A stretch of DNA of 33,812 bases. Source: Bryobacterales bacterium (GTDB lineage: Bacteria > Acidobacteriota > Terriglobia > Bryobacterales > Bryobacteraceae). The notes below the pieces were generated by a model. It was not told where the DNA came from, searched no databases, and worked only from the letters and a program-made list of their open reading frames with translations. The translations under genes were made by a program, and so were the position numbers. The DNA lies in NCBI GenBank assembly GCA_003136675.1, contig PLFE01000050.1, positions 36,401-70,212 of the forward strand, written 5' to 3'. How positions within the stretch are numbered: the stretch's first letter is position 1; each line of letters opens with the position of its first letter. Below, piece by piece: positions 17,310-25,508 of the stretch.

Positions 17310-18194
17310 ATGCCCGCAAAAGTCAGAAAAGCCGTTTTCCCCGCCGCCGGTTTAGGCACCAGGTTTCTGCCGGCCACCAAGGCCCAGCCCAAGGAGATGT
17401 TGCCTTTAGTCGATAAGCCCATCATCCAGTATGGGGTGGAAGAAGCCATCCACTCCGGAATTCAGAACATCATCATGGTCACCGGGCGCGGCAAGAGCGC
17501 CATTGAAGACCATTTCGACGTGAGCTTCGAGCTGGAGAACATGCTCGAATCGCGTGGCAAGAAAGAGCTGTTGAACATTGTACGAGCCGTTTCCGACATG
17601 ATCGATGTTTCCTATATTCGTCAAAAGGAAGCACTCGGATTGGGGCACGCCGTGCTGCGCGCACGGGAACTGGTCGGTCCGGAACCGTTTGCGTGCGTGC
17701 TGGCGGACGATGTGATCGACGCCGAGACTCCCTGCCTGCGCCAGCTTCTGGACATCTATGAATTTTTCAACGCTCCGGTACTCGCCGTGATGGAAGTGCC
17801 CAAGGAAAGCATTTCGGCTTACGGCGTGGTGGACGCCGAACCCATTTCACACAACGGCTGCAAAGACCGCGTGTTCCGCATTCGCGACCTGGTGGAAAAG
17901 CCCAATGCCAACGAAGCGCCTTCCAACCTGGCCATCATCGGGCGCTATGTGCTCACGCCGGAGATTTTCCATTCGATCTCCAACGTCCAGCCCGGTTCCG
18001 GTTCCGAAATCCAGTTGACCGATGCATTGCGGCATCTGTTGCGCAGCCGGCCGATCTACGCTTACCGGTTTGAAGGCAAGCGCTACGATGCGGGCGATAA
18101 GTTGGGCTTCCTGAAGGCGACCGTGGAATTTGCGCTGCGCCGGCACGACTTAGGCAAAGACTTCCGCGAGTATCTGCGTACTTTGGAATACTAG
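17310..18194 (+). CDS. galU: UTP-glucose-1-phosphate uridylyltransferase
   Basis: GalU makes UDP-glucose from UTP and glucose-1-phosphate, the donor for many cell-envelope and exopolysaccharide glycosyltransferases. The 294-residue protein starts at ATG 17310, preceded by GAGGA 11 nt upstream; an open extension to 17259 lacks similarity. The nucleotide-binding signature AVFPAAGLGTRFLPATKA comes first, followed by the uridylyltransferase blocks QPKEMLPLVDKPIIQYGVEE, CVLADDVI, FRIRDLVEKPNANEAPSNLA and YAYRFEGKRYDAGDKLG. Length and motifs are normal for the bacterial enzyme. The thioredoxin-like gene begins 4 nt downstream on the same strand, so both probably share a transcript, although their functions are not obviously linked. 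Confidence 0.97.
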   Translation: MPAKVRKAVFPAAGLGTRFLPATKAQPKEMLPLVDKPIIQYGVEEAIHSGIQNIIMVTGRGKSAIEDHFDVSFELENMLESRGKKELLNIVRAVSDMIDVSYIRQKEALGLGHAVLRARELVGPEPFACVLADDVIDAETPCLRQLLDIYEFFNAPVLAVMEVPKESISAYGVVDAEPISHNGCKDRVFRIRDLVEKPNANEAPSNLAIIGRYVLTPEIFHSISNVQPGSGSEIQLTDALRHLLRSRPIYAYRFEGKRYDAGDKLGFLKATVEFALRRHDLGKDFREYLRTLEY

Positions 18195-18198
18195 TGAG

Positions 18199-19113
18199 AT
18201 GCGATTCCTGCTGGGGCTATTTCTAATGGCCCTCAGTATTCACGCTGAAATTGTCGGCGAAGTGCGCATGACCGTGGATGCGGGCGACTTGCCCGCGGCC
18301 GGGCGCTTGGTAGCGGACTACTGCAAGGCGCATGGAACCACACCCGACGTGATTTTCGCGAACTCGTGGATCGCGCGCGGTTATCTGGAGCGCGGCAAAC
18401 TCGATGACGCCGACAAAAACGCGATGGAAACCCGGGCCTGGGCGCTGACGCTGGTCATGCACCGCAAGCTGGATGCGGAGCCGGTTCTGCCGCTGGCTTT
18501 GAGCGCTGCGATTGAGGTTCACGCGCAGGTGCTGGAGCGGCGCGGCCAGCGGTCTGAAGCGATCGCGTTTCTGCGCGGCGAAGAAGCCCGTTGGGCCGCC
18601 AGCAGCATGCGCGCGCGCATCCAGAAGAACCTGAATCTGTTGACCCTCGAAGGCCGGCCCGCACCACCCATCAACATCACGGAATGGACCGGCGATACAA
18701 AACCCGAGCCGCTGGCGGCGCTCCGCGGACATCCCGTTCTGCTGTTCTTCTGGGCGCATTGGTGCCCGGACTGCAAAGCGGATTCCGTGGTGATTCAGGC
18801 ATTGAACGCGAAGTACGGCCCACGCGGCCTCAAAATCATCGGGCCCACGATGCGCTACGGCTACATCGGGGGCGGAGAAGATGCTACGCCCGCGAAAGAA
18901 AATGCCTGGATTGCGGAGACCTTCAAGAAATATTACGAGCGGATCGGGGCCATGCCCGCGCCTATTAGCGAAGAGACCATGCGTGCTTATGGCGTCAGCA
19001 CGACGCCGACGTTCGTTTTAGTGGACAAGCACGGTGTTGTGCGGCTGTATCATCCCGGCGCGATGAGCTACCAGGAATTGGCTGCGCCGATTGAGAAATT
19101 ACTGGCTGGCTAA
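18199..19113 (+). CDS. TlpA-like secreted thioredoxin-fold protein
   Basis: A 304-residue exported protein. A signal peptide (MRFLLGLFLMALSIHAEI) is followed by a helical, TPR-like N-terminal region (about 20-150). The C-terminal thioredoxin domain holds the active-site motif FFWAHWCPDCKADS with Cys189 and Cys192, and the cis-proline loop GVSTTPTFVLVDKHG. The redox pair CPDC indicates thiol-disulfide exchange in the periplasm; TlpA/ResA relatives reduce cytochrome or metal-centre cysteines. It starts 4 nt after galU and is probably co-transcribed with it. Its end is 20 nt from the end of the convergent GGDEF-fold gene, with no clear hairpin in between. The client protein cannot be told from the sequence. 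Confidence 0.87.
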   Translation: MRFLLGLFLMALSIHAEIVGEVRMTVDAGDLPAAGRLVADYCKAHGTTPDVIFANSWIARGYLERGKLDDADKNAMETRAWALTLVMHRKLDAEPVLPLALSAAIEVHAQVLERRGQRSEAIAFLRGEEARWAASSMRARIQKNLNLLTLEGRPAPPINITEWTGDTKPEPLAALRGHPVLLFFWAHWCPDCKADSVVIQALNAKYGPRGLKIIGPTMRYGYIGGGEDATPAKENAWIAETFKKYYERIGAMPAPISEETMRAYGVSTTPTFVLVDKHGVVRLYHPGAMSYQELAAPIEKLLAG

Positions 19114-19133
19114 GCCCGCGGCTGCGGAAATCG

Positions 19134-20177
19134 CTAACGCGCCTCGCCGCTATGGGCCGCGATCAATCTGTCAATCGTATCGAAGATAGTCTCCGTGCAA
19201 TCTCGCGTAGTGAGCGGTTGCAGCCGGACTGAAAAGCTGATTGGCAACAACACGCTCCTCCCATTGGCTTCGAAGCTCTTTTCGAGCTTCGTCGTCGCGA
19301 TTTTCTTGATTTGAAACTCAGTACGTTGCGAAGCGCCGCCAACCACAGCGACGAACGCAGGACCGCTCCAGCGAAAGGGAGGGCTCGTGTCCGGTAGTTT
19401 TCGGCCCAGGTGTTCGGCCACCAGCAGGAGGATCTCATCGCCAACCTTCCTCCCGAAGCGCGAATTGAGAGCGGCGAGCCGGTCCACCAGAAAGATGCAG
19501 ATCACCGATTCCTTGCCGCCTGCGATGCTCGACGCGATCATCTGCTCGGCCTCAGAACGCGTCGGCAGACCGGTCGTGGGGTCATTGGCGGAACGCGCGC
19601 CGGGGGCGGCAGCAACCAGCGTGCGCGAAGGTGGTGTCGTGAGGAGCGCAGTCGAGCCCTTTAAACCTTCGTTCAAATTCTCTATCTGAATCCGGGTGTC
19701 GTCGGCGAGGCGGGAACTCTCCTCCCGCACCACCGTCAGGCATTCGGCCAGCTTCAGCCGAACCAGATGAACGTCCTCGATCTCCGCTGCGTCCCGCAGA
19801 CGCCCTTCGATCCCTTGAAGTTGCTCGAGGCCGGCCTTGCTTGACGACGCGAGGAATGCGACCGTACTCGACATCATCGAAAGCATGGTTCGCATCTCAT
19901 TGATATGCGCATTCGTGAATCCGGAAGAGCGTCGGTTGTGCTCCTCCAGTGCGTGGTTCATGACGCCGATAGCGAGCAGGATTTCCTCGGAACTGGATTG
20001 TTCCGTCAGCCGGGCGGAAGCACCGTCGATTTCGGCGCGGAACTCCTTCACGTCTTCGGCGGCTCCGGGCGCCGCCCTGAGGCTCACGCCATCAAGAAGC
20101 AGATGCAGAAAACCAATAAAGTCGGGTGGTCTCGGTTTAACCGGCTTCAGGAGGCTTTGGATTGACAGGATCGGCAT
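19134..20177 (-). CDS. GGDEF-fold protein with a degenerate signature motif
   Basis: A 347-residue protein with a soluble helical N-terminal region (1-190, with probable coiled-coil segments such as EGRLRDAAEIEDVHLVRLKL) and a C-terminal GGDEF-fold domain. The domain is identified by NDPTTGLPTRSEAE (198-211), then LNSRFGRKVGDEILLLVAEH (237-256). Where active diguanylate cyclases have RxGGDEF, this protein reads FRWSGPAFVAVVGG, so the signature is SGPAF at 271-275. Both the second glycine and the acidic metal ligand are missing, which should abolish c-di-GMP synthesis. It may act as a GTP or c-di-GMP sensor, or have another regulatory role. There is no membrane segment or EAL domain. The start ATG at 20177 has only a weak ribosome binding site. 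Confidence 0.82.
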   Translation of the reverse strand: MPILSIQSLLKPVKPRPPDFIGFLHLLLDGVSLRAAPGAAEDVKEFRAEIDGASARLTEQSSSEEILLAIGVMNHALEEHNRRSSGFTNAHINEMRTMLSMMSSTVAFLASSSKAGLEQLQGIEGRLRDAAEIEDVHLVRLKLAECLTVVREESSRLADDTRIQIENLNEGLKGSTALLTTPPSRTLVAAAPGARSANDPTTGLPTRSEAEQMIASSIAGGKESVICIFLVDRLAALNSRFGRKVGDEILLLVAEHLGRKLPDTSPPFRWSGPAFVAVVGGASQRTEFQIKKIATTKLEKSFEANGRSVLLPISFSVRLQPLTTRDCTETIFDTIDRLIAAHSGEAR

Positions 20178-20261
20178 CGGAGGCTCATATCGAGAAGCCT
20201 ATCGGCACAAACGGAGAAAGACTTGATAGCCCACTTCCGCTCCGATCCCGGTATTGTCCGT

Positions 20262-20465
20262 CTATCGATCAGGCTGGCTGCGGAAACTCCTTCGATACTC
20301 AGGAGCGAGTGCCTCGGCCTTCGCTCTGAATTTCGCTTGCTCCGCTTCGTTCAGCTTCGGGGGTGGCGTGGTACGGTCAGGCACAGCGTCAAGCTCACAT
20401 TCGATGATGCTGACCGTCTCCTCAAAATCGTCGCGATGCGGAGGCGCCCCGCCGCTTGTCGTCAT
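20262..20465 (-). CDS. Small hypothetical protein
   Basis: A possible 67-residue protein (MTTSGGAPPHRDDFEETVSI at the start), rich in Pro, Glu and Lys, with an amphipathic helix in LNEAEQAKFRAKAEALAPEY. A GTG start at 20483 is also open. No family is recognised and no good Shine-Dalgarno is present. It occupies most of the gap between the GGDEF-fold gene and DUF2239, which otherwise holds only the DUF2239 promoter. The composition looks protein-like, but the call is weak. Confidence 0.33.
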   Translation of the reverse strand: MTTSGGAPPHRDDFEETVSIIECELDAVPDRTTPPPKLNEAEQAKFRAKAEALAPEYRRSFRSQPDR

Positions 20466-20532
20466 TGGGTATGCTTTTATCACCCAATTCGCTGCTCATC
20501 TACCGGCGACACCTATGAGCGCACTTCACTTC

Positions 20533-20561
20533 TTGACAGAATAATATTATCCGGGTAGAAT
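20533..20561 (+). promoter_or_regulatory. Sigma70-type promoter of the DUF2239 gene
   Basis: A perfect -35 hexamer TTGACA (20533-20538) and a -10 hexamer TAGAAT (20556-20561, five of six consensus bases) are separated by exactly 17 bp. The expected transcription start is about 20567-20569, only 2-4 nt before the ATG at 20571, so the mRNA would have almost no leader. An AT-rich palindrome, ATAATATTAT, lies in the spacer (20541-20550). Confidence 0.7.
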
Positions 20562-20570
20562 TAGATCCGG

Positions 20571-21134
20571 ATGCCCGAAATCCTCACCTATACCGCCTTC
20601 GCAAACCAGGCACTCATCGCCGCCGGCGCGCTCGATGTTCTGCTCCCGCAATTGAAAGCCCAGTTCGATCAATCGCCAGGCAGTCTTGTCGCTATTTTCG
20701 AGGATCGAACCGGCCGTCAAGTGGATTTCGAACTCCAGGGAACGCTCGAGGAAGTGCTGTCCCGCGCCGCGCCGGCAGCGCCCCGCGTCGGGCCTGGCCG
20801 TCCAAAACTGGGGGTTTCCGCGCGCGAAGTCACCTTGCTTCCGCAGCAGTGGGCGTGGCTGGAACAACAGCCGAACGGGGCATCGGCTGCGCTTCGCCGG
20901 CTCGTGGATCAAGCCACGAAGCGCGAGCCCGAAAAGCAGCGTGCGCGGCACGCCATGGATGCGGCGTGCCGGTTTCTATCGGCGATGGCGGGTGATTTTC
21001 CGAATTATGAAGAAGCCACTCGCGCGCTGTACAAAGGCGATGGGGAAGGTTTCGAAAGCCTTATTCAGAGTTGGCCCGAGGACATTCGGAGCTATCTCAC
21101 TCGCCTCGCGGCAGACGCCTTCCAGTCAGCCTGA
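20571..21134 (+). CDS. DUF2239 family protein
   Basis: A 187-residue cytoplasmic protein recognised as DUF2239, a family of unknown function. The family pattern is clear: TYTAFANQALIAAGALDVLL at the N-terminus, then GRPKLGVSAREVTLLPQQW, the block WLEQQPNGASAALRRLVDQA, and the C-terminal FLSAMAGDFPNYEEATRAL with FESLIQSWPEDIRSYLTRLA. The middle part (about 80-125) looks like a ribbon/helix arrangement with basic residues, so nucleic-acid binding is conceivable but unproven. The ATG at 20571 fits the family's usual beginning and has no Shine-Dalgarno, consistent with the promoter placed directly upstream. It converges with speA, with 13 nt between the ends. Nothing indicates a partner gene. Confidence 0.88.
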   Translation: MPEILTYTAFANQALIAAGALDVLLPQLKAQFDQSPGSLVAIFEDRTGRQVDFELQGTLEEVLSRAAPAAPRVGPGRPKLGVSAREVTLLPQQWAWLEQQPNGASAALRRLVDQATKREPEKQRARHAMDAACRFLSAMAGDFPNYEEATRALYKGDGEGFESLIQSWPEDIRSYLTRLAADAFQSA

Positions 21135-21147
21135 ACGTCGGCCACGC

Positions 21148-23097
21148 CTATCTCACGTGGGCTTCTTCCAAATAGGTGTAACCCTGCAAGCCCTCTTCAT
21201 AAAAGCGCAGTAGCTGGCCGGATTCTTCATACCCCATGCGCCCCTCGCGCACGGCCGTTTCCACATCCCGCCGCAGCTTGGTGATCAGGTTCTCCGCGCT
21301 GAACTGCACGTAATTCAGCACTTCGCGCACGGTGTCGCCCTTCACCACCGCGTCCAGAATGGCTTCTCCTTCGTCGCTCAGGCGGACGTGAACCGCATTG
21401 GTGTCGCCGAACAGGTTATGCATGTCCCCCAGAATTTCCTGATACGCCCCCAGCAGGAACGTGCAAAGGTAGTAATCCTGCCCCGTGTAGCGGTGTAGCA
21501 GCAGGGTGCGCTTCACATCCCGGCGATCGATAAACTGATCCACCTTGCCGTCTGAGTCGCACGTAATATCGCCTAACACGGCCGGGTGCGTGGGCTGCTC
21601 TTCCAGGCGGTGAATCGGCATGATGGGGAACAGTTGCTTGATGGCCCAACTGTCCGGCATGCTCTGGAACAGAGAGAAATTGCAGAAGTAGGTTTCAGAA
21701 AGCGCCGCGTCCAGGCCCTCCAGTTCCTCCGGCATATAATCCAGTTCGCGGACCAGTTTCTGCACACGGCGGCAGATGGCCCAATAGAGATTCTCAGCCA
21801 GCGTGCGCTGGTGCAGTGAGAGATAACCCAGGCTGAATAAGTTGAGCGCCTGATCGAGGGCCTGCTGCGCGTCGTGATAGGACTCCAGCAGATTCCGCCC
21901 ATTCACAGACCGGTAAGTCTCCTGCAGGTCGATCATCGGCTGCTCGGGCTCGGGCTCCGCGGGAAGTTCCGGAATCACCTCTTCTTCCCCCAGGCCGGAA
22001 ACGCCCAGAACGTTGTAGACAAGCATGCTGTGATAGGCCACAATGGCCCGGCCGCTCTCGGTGACTATGGTTGGATACGGCACCGCCGCCTCGTCGCACA
22101 CATTCTGGATGTGATAGACCACGTCGTTGGCGTATTCCTGCAGCGTGTAATTGACGCTCGATTCAAAGTCGGTCTGGGAGCCATCGTAATCGATGCCGAG
22201 TCCGCCGCCGACATCCAGATAGCGAAGTCCCGCTCCGGCCCGGACAAGTTCCGCATAAAGCCGCGCCGATTCGTTCACCGCGGCTTTCACTTGCCGGATG
22301 TTGGTGATCTGGCTGCCCAGGTGGAAGTGCAGCAGTTGGAGGCAATCCGCCATACCCCAGAGTTTCAACTCCTCCAGCGCGCGTAACACTTCGCTCGTGC
22401 TGAGCCCAAATTTGGAGCGATAGCCGCCGGACGATTTCCAGCGGCCGGAGCCTCGGCTGGCCAGCTTGACCCGAATGCCAATCGTCGGCCGCACGCCCAC
22501 TTTCTCGGAGTACTTGGCGATCAACGCGAGCTCCGTATATTTCTCCACCACCGGGATGATGCGGCGTCCCATCTTCTGGGCCAGCATGGCCATCTCGATA
22601 TATTCGTCGTCCTTGAAGCCGTTGCAGATGATCGGGGTGGCGTTATCGGCTAGCACCATCACCGCCAGCAGTTCCGGTTTCGATCCCGCTTCCAGGCCAA
22701 ACCCCAGCGGACGCCCGAATTCCAGAAACTCCTGAACCACCTGCCGCTGCTGGTTCACCTTGATGGGATAGACGCAGGTGTAGCCGCCCGTATACTTGTG
22801 ATCCGACATGGCCGTTTGAAAGGCCGAGTGGATTTCACCGAGCCGGTGCTTCAGGATCTGTGTGAAGCGAATCAATATCGGCGGCGCGATGCCGCGTAGC
22901 ACCAGCGTGTCCACCAGTTGCTTGAGATCCACGAAACGCTCCGGATCTTTCTCCGGATGCACGCGTACGTTTCCGTTCTCCCCGATGGAGAAATATCCCT
23001 TTCCCCAACTGGCGACGTCGTAAAGCTCGCTGGCCCCCTGAGTGGACCAGCGATCCGTAGGGTCCAACACGGTTGTCTTTCGACCGTTTTTTTCCAA
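21148..23097 (-). CDS. speA: Biosynthetic arginine decarboxylase
   Basis: SpeA converts arginine to agmatine, the first step of one route to putrescine and spermidine. At about 649 residues it matches the usual length (about 650). Visible motifs are the N-terminal WSTQGASELYDVASWGKGYF, the PLP lysine in TCVYPIKVNQQRQVVQEFLE (Lys113), the barrel motif LLHFHLGSQITNIRQVKAAV, the glycine-rich phosphate site YLDVGGGLGIDYDGSQTDF, and DITCDSDGKVDQFIDRRDVK near the C-terminus. I place the start at TTG 23097 because GGAG (23104-23107) lies 6 nt upstream; a TTG at 23109 would add four residues. No agmatinase or agmatine deiminase gene is in the window. It is the last gene of a minus-strand run, 213 nt after the STN-like gene. 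Confidence 0.96.
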   Translation of the reverse strand: MEKNGRKTTVLDPTDRWSTQGASELYDVASWGKGYFSIGENGNVRVHPEKDPERFVDLKQLVDTLVLRGIAPPILIRFTQILKHRLGEIHSAFQTAMSDHKYTGGYTCVYPIKVNQQRQVVQEFLEFGRPLGFGLEAGSKPELLAVMVLADNATPIICNGFKDDEYIEMAMLAQKMGRRIIPVVEKYTELALIAKYSEKVGVRPTIGIRVKLASRGSGRWKSSGGYRSKFGLSTSEVLRALEELKLWGMADCLQLLHFHLGSQITNIRQVKAAVNESARLYAELVRAGAGLRYLDVGGGLGIDYDGSQTDFESSVNYTLQEYANDVVYHIQNVCDEAAVPYPTIVTESGRAIVAYHSMLVYNVLGVSGLGEEEVIPELPAEPEPEQPMIDLQETYRSVNGRNLLESYHDAQQALDQALNLFSLGYLSLHQRTLAENLYWAICRRVQKLVRELDYMPEELEGLDAALSETYFCNFSLFQSMPDSWAIKQLFPIMPIHRLEEQPTHPAVLGDITCDSDGKVDQFIDRRDVKRTLLLHRYTGQDYYLCTFLLGAYQEILGDMHNLFGDTNAVHVRLSDEGEAILDAVVKGDTVREVLNYVQFSAENLITKLRRDVETAVREGRMGYEESGQLLRFYEEGLQGYTYLEEAHVR

Positions 23098-23103
23098 TTC
23101 ACG

Positions 23104-23107
23104 CTCC
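23104..23107 (-). promoter_or_regulatory. Ribosome binding site that favours the speA TTG start at 23097
   Basis: GGAG on the minus strand is followed by 6 nt and then TTG. The upstream in-frame TTG at 23109 has no comparable site. The only nearby ATG, at 23113, is out of frame and meets a stop after four codons. Confidence 0.45.
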
Positions 23108-23144
23108 AAACATCAGTTTCGTTTGTTCTGAAGCAGGTACGCAA

Positions 23145-23176
23145 GAAAAACCTGAAAGGTTTTCGGAATCTCAGGT
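23145..23176 (-). terminator. Weak terminator-like hairpin between the STN-like gene and speA
   Basis: On the minus strand a 6-bp stem (ACCTGA, 15-nt loop, TCAGGT) runs directly into a run of five T. The stem is short and the loop long, so termination efficiency would be low; it could equally be chance. It lies between the stop at 23310 and the speA start. Confidence 0.25.
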
Positions 23177-23309
23177 GATGGCTCAGCGGCTAGATAAATT
23201 TCCGGTGAATTTTCCGGAAGCGCAGTGCTGCTTGGAACAGTTTCCCGTGAACCGACTTCGCAGGTGGGCGCACCGTGGTACGGGGAGCCGCGCCAACTCC
23301 TTTGAGCAC

Positions 23310-24114
23310 TCAATTAACCTTGGCTCCCCGCACAATATGAATGTTGAGCGCACAGTTATGAGACGCGGGGTCGCAGAGCAACTGATAGCCTACCGCCGGA
23401 ACGACTGAGCCGTCGGCCGCCGTCTCACTGGAGAGCAAGGACAAACCCCGGCCCAACACGCTCCGGGCGGGCTCGCTCTCGGCTCGCACAAGAACCTTAG
23501 ACTCCAGCATCATTGTCATCGGAACCATCCCGACCCCAACCTGCGTCCTTCCGCTTTGAGCGACCTGGCTGAGTATAAGATCCACAGTCTCCGCTGCGCT
23601 TCTTTCCTGAAGCGGCAGGGTCACTGTGGTATCAAGTGCGCGTACTGCCGGCACCAGCGAGCCGGAACTGTTTTGCATTTCCGTGGGCGTCACGAAAAAC
23701 GCGCCACCGGCGATGCTTGCCTGATACACCCCGGTGTACCGCTGCGAGTTGCTCGCCTCCACCAAAGAACTAATGATCCGAGAAACGCTTAGCATGTTGG
23801 CCACCGGCGGCTGCACTGCCGTGAAGGACAATGGGCCGCCTTTAGGAGCGATGACTTGGGCGTTCGGGTGAGCGGCTCGGTGATCGGCATTCATAACAGC
23901 TTGCGCGACGTCCGATGTACCTTGCGCGAAGCAGTATGGGACGTCCTCGTAGTTAATGGCGACGCCAACTCGTGTCTCGAGCTGAGAGAGGGCGGCGGCC
24001 AAGGGCGCGCGCTGTCCACGGAGATCCGAATTGGCGATCCGACTGTTTCCCGAAACCAGCCACAGAGAAAAACGTCGCGGCAAGAGAAGTTGGAATGTAT
24101 CTTCGCTTGTTCAT
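23310..24114 (-). CDS. Secreted STN-like protein with an N-terminal frameshift
   Basis: A protein of about 267 residues after correction. An ATG at 24114 with the Shine-Dalgarno AAGGGA 7 nt upstream begins MNKRRYIPTSLAATFF, a good signal-peptide start, but this frame closes at 23953. The remaining protein is in the next frame down to 23310. Removing one base from the T5 run (24068-24072) joins them into MNKRRYIPTSLAATFSLWLV and then SGNSRIANSDLRG, a complete signal peptide. The mature part starts with an STN-like segment (APLAAALSQLETRVGVAINY), found at the start of secretins and TonB receptors and in many acidobacterial exported proteins. It ends with SHNCALNIHIVRGAKVN. As read, translation of the second frame could only start at a poor TTG (24083). 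The cause is an assembly error or a true frameshift. Confidence 0.6.
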
Positions 24115-24121
24115 GACTGAT

Positions 24122-24127
24122 TCCCTT
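24122..24127 (-). promoter_or_regulatory. Shine-Dalgarno of the frameshifted STN-like gene
   Basis: AAGGGA on the minus strand lies 7 nt before the ATG at 24114. It marks the true gene start in the frame that is broken 40 nt later, which is the main argument that the N-terminus belongs to the downstream frame. Confidence 0.6.
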
Positions 24128-24177
24128 ACTGGCAGCCGCTCGGCCAACAGAGCGTGAATTCCTTCGTCCCCACCCAT

Positions 24178-25488
24178 CTATTTCGGCGGCGGAACCTTAC
24201 TCCAGATCCGATCGTGAATCCAATGCTCATCCCACCACTCAATCGGATTCACCTGCACGCCATCGATCTGCATCGAGAAGTGTAAGTGGTCGCCGCCCGC
24301 CATTCCAGTCTGGCCGGTCTTCCCGATGGGCTGCAGCCGCTTCACCATATCTCCCTTCTTTACCAGGAATTCGCTCATGTGGCCGTAGATCGTCTGGAGC
24401 CCGTAGCCGTGGTCGATCACCACGCAGTTTCCGTAGATCCCCAAGCGGTCCGCCCAGATCACGCGGCCATCGTTCGCGGCCGGAATGGTCATATGGGCAG
24501 TGCCCGCGATGTCGAAGCCCAGGTGCACCTGTTCATCGATCTTCTTGCCCTGGTACATGTAGTTTCGCTTGTCCGCGAACATGGCCTCGCGCGCTCCCAA
24601 AATGGCGAAGAAAGGCTCGTGCCACAACCAGCGGGGCGCGGTCTCAAGGCTCAGGGCCACCAGTTGTGCCGTGTTCTGCTGCCGCACGTCCCGGTTCAGA
24701 TGCAGGAAACGCGCCACCTGGTCGCCTGTTCCATTGGGCTCCATATCGTTTTCCACGGACTGCATGAACTTGTCCGAGATGTCGAGGTCCCGCGTGCGGA
24801 ATTCCTTGGGGAAAATCTTATACCAAAAAGTTGCCTTCGCCATCGCCCCGGTGGGATTCGTCGCGTAGACGAACGGCTGCGTATTCACCGGCTGGTCCCA
24901 GGCCATGGCAAACAGGCTGAAGCGTTCGTGCTCCGGGTCGCTCGGCAACGGGAAACTGCGAAAGCGGTGCGTTCCCACCTGCACGCCGGAATCAGTCACA
25001 TAGCCCGTCGTGGCGAACGTCACCAATTCGGACCCGGCCTGAAAAATGTAGTGCTGCGCGCCGTCGGCAACCACGTGCGGCGGAGCCGTGCTCACCGTTA
25101 CGTCAAACGTCTTCGATTCCGTCTTGCCGAGAATGTCGTTCGCTTTCGCTGTGATGGTCAACTGCGCCTTGCCGTCGTGCAGTGACGGAATCAGCTTGCG
25201 GCCCACATTGAACGTGACATCTCGCGGCGTTTCGCGGCGGAACAGGCCAAGCCGGTGTTTATGTTCTTCCACCACCACGGCGGAAGAACTCTTGCCGTCC
25301 TGTTCCAGGGTCACCGAGATGTTCTGAAATCCATGCGTTCCCGCGATGTGCACGGAAACTGGAGTGATTTCGCCAATCGCCGCCGGCGGCGCTTTCACTT
25401 CCAGATGCGGCGGCTGCGCTAATAAGAAAACACCGGCGATGCCAACGACGATCAGTGCCGCCAGGGCCAGGAGGAGTATATATTTCAC
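24178..25488 (-). CDS. M23 family (LytM-type) metallopeptidase
   Basis: A 436-residue envelope endopeptidase of the zinc-dependent M23/LytM family, which cuts peptide cross-links of peptidoglycan. An N-terminal signal anchor (MKYILLLALAALIVVGIAGV) is followed by beta-rich Ig-like regions (about 40-280). The catalytic domain (about 300-420) has all expected ligands: His322 and Asp326 in VHLGFDIAGT, His370 in YGHMSEFLVKKGDMV, and His401/His403 in GGDHLHFSMQIDG. With the full HxxxD...HxH set it should be active, unlike EnvC/NlpD-type activators. The start is a GTG, 20 nt after the stop of the S9 peptidase gene, so the two probably form an operon. It may act in wall remodelling or recycling. Confidence 0.92.
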   Translation of the reverse strand: MKYILLLALAALIVVGIAGVFLLAQPPHLEVKAPPAAIGEITPVSVHIAGTHGFQNISVTLEQDGKSSSAVVVEEHKHRLGLFRRETPRDVTFNVGRKLIPSLHDGKAQLTITAKANDILGKTESKTFDVTVSTAPPHVVADGAQHYIFQAGSELVTFATTGYVTDSGVQVGTHRFRSFPLPSDPEHERFSLFAMAWDQPVNTQPFVYATNPTGAMAKATFWYKIFPKEFRTRDLDISDKFMQSVENDMEPNGTGDQVARFLHLNRDVRQQNTAQLVALSLETAPRWLWHEPFFAILGAREAMFADKRNYMYQGKKIDEQVHLGFDIAGTAHMTIPAANDGRVIWADRLGIYGNCVVIDHGYGLQTIYGHMSEFLVKKGDMVKRLQPIGKTGQTGMAGGDHLHFSMQIDGVQVNPIEWWDEHWIHDRIWSKVPPPK

Positions 25489-25508
25489 TTCGCTTTTGAA
25501 TTCCGTTT

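Noticed and set aside
14869..23097. A polyamine biosynthesis cluster (spermidine-synthase-like gene plus speA)
   Set aside because: The genes are about 4 kb apart with unrelated genes in between, no agmatinase or agmatine deiminase is present, and the membrane protein lacks a classical polyamine site.
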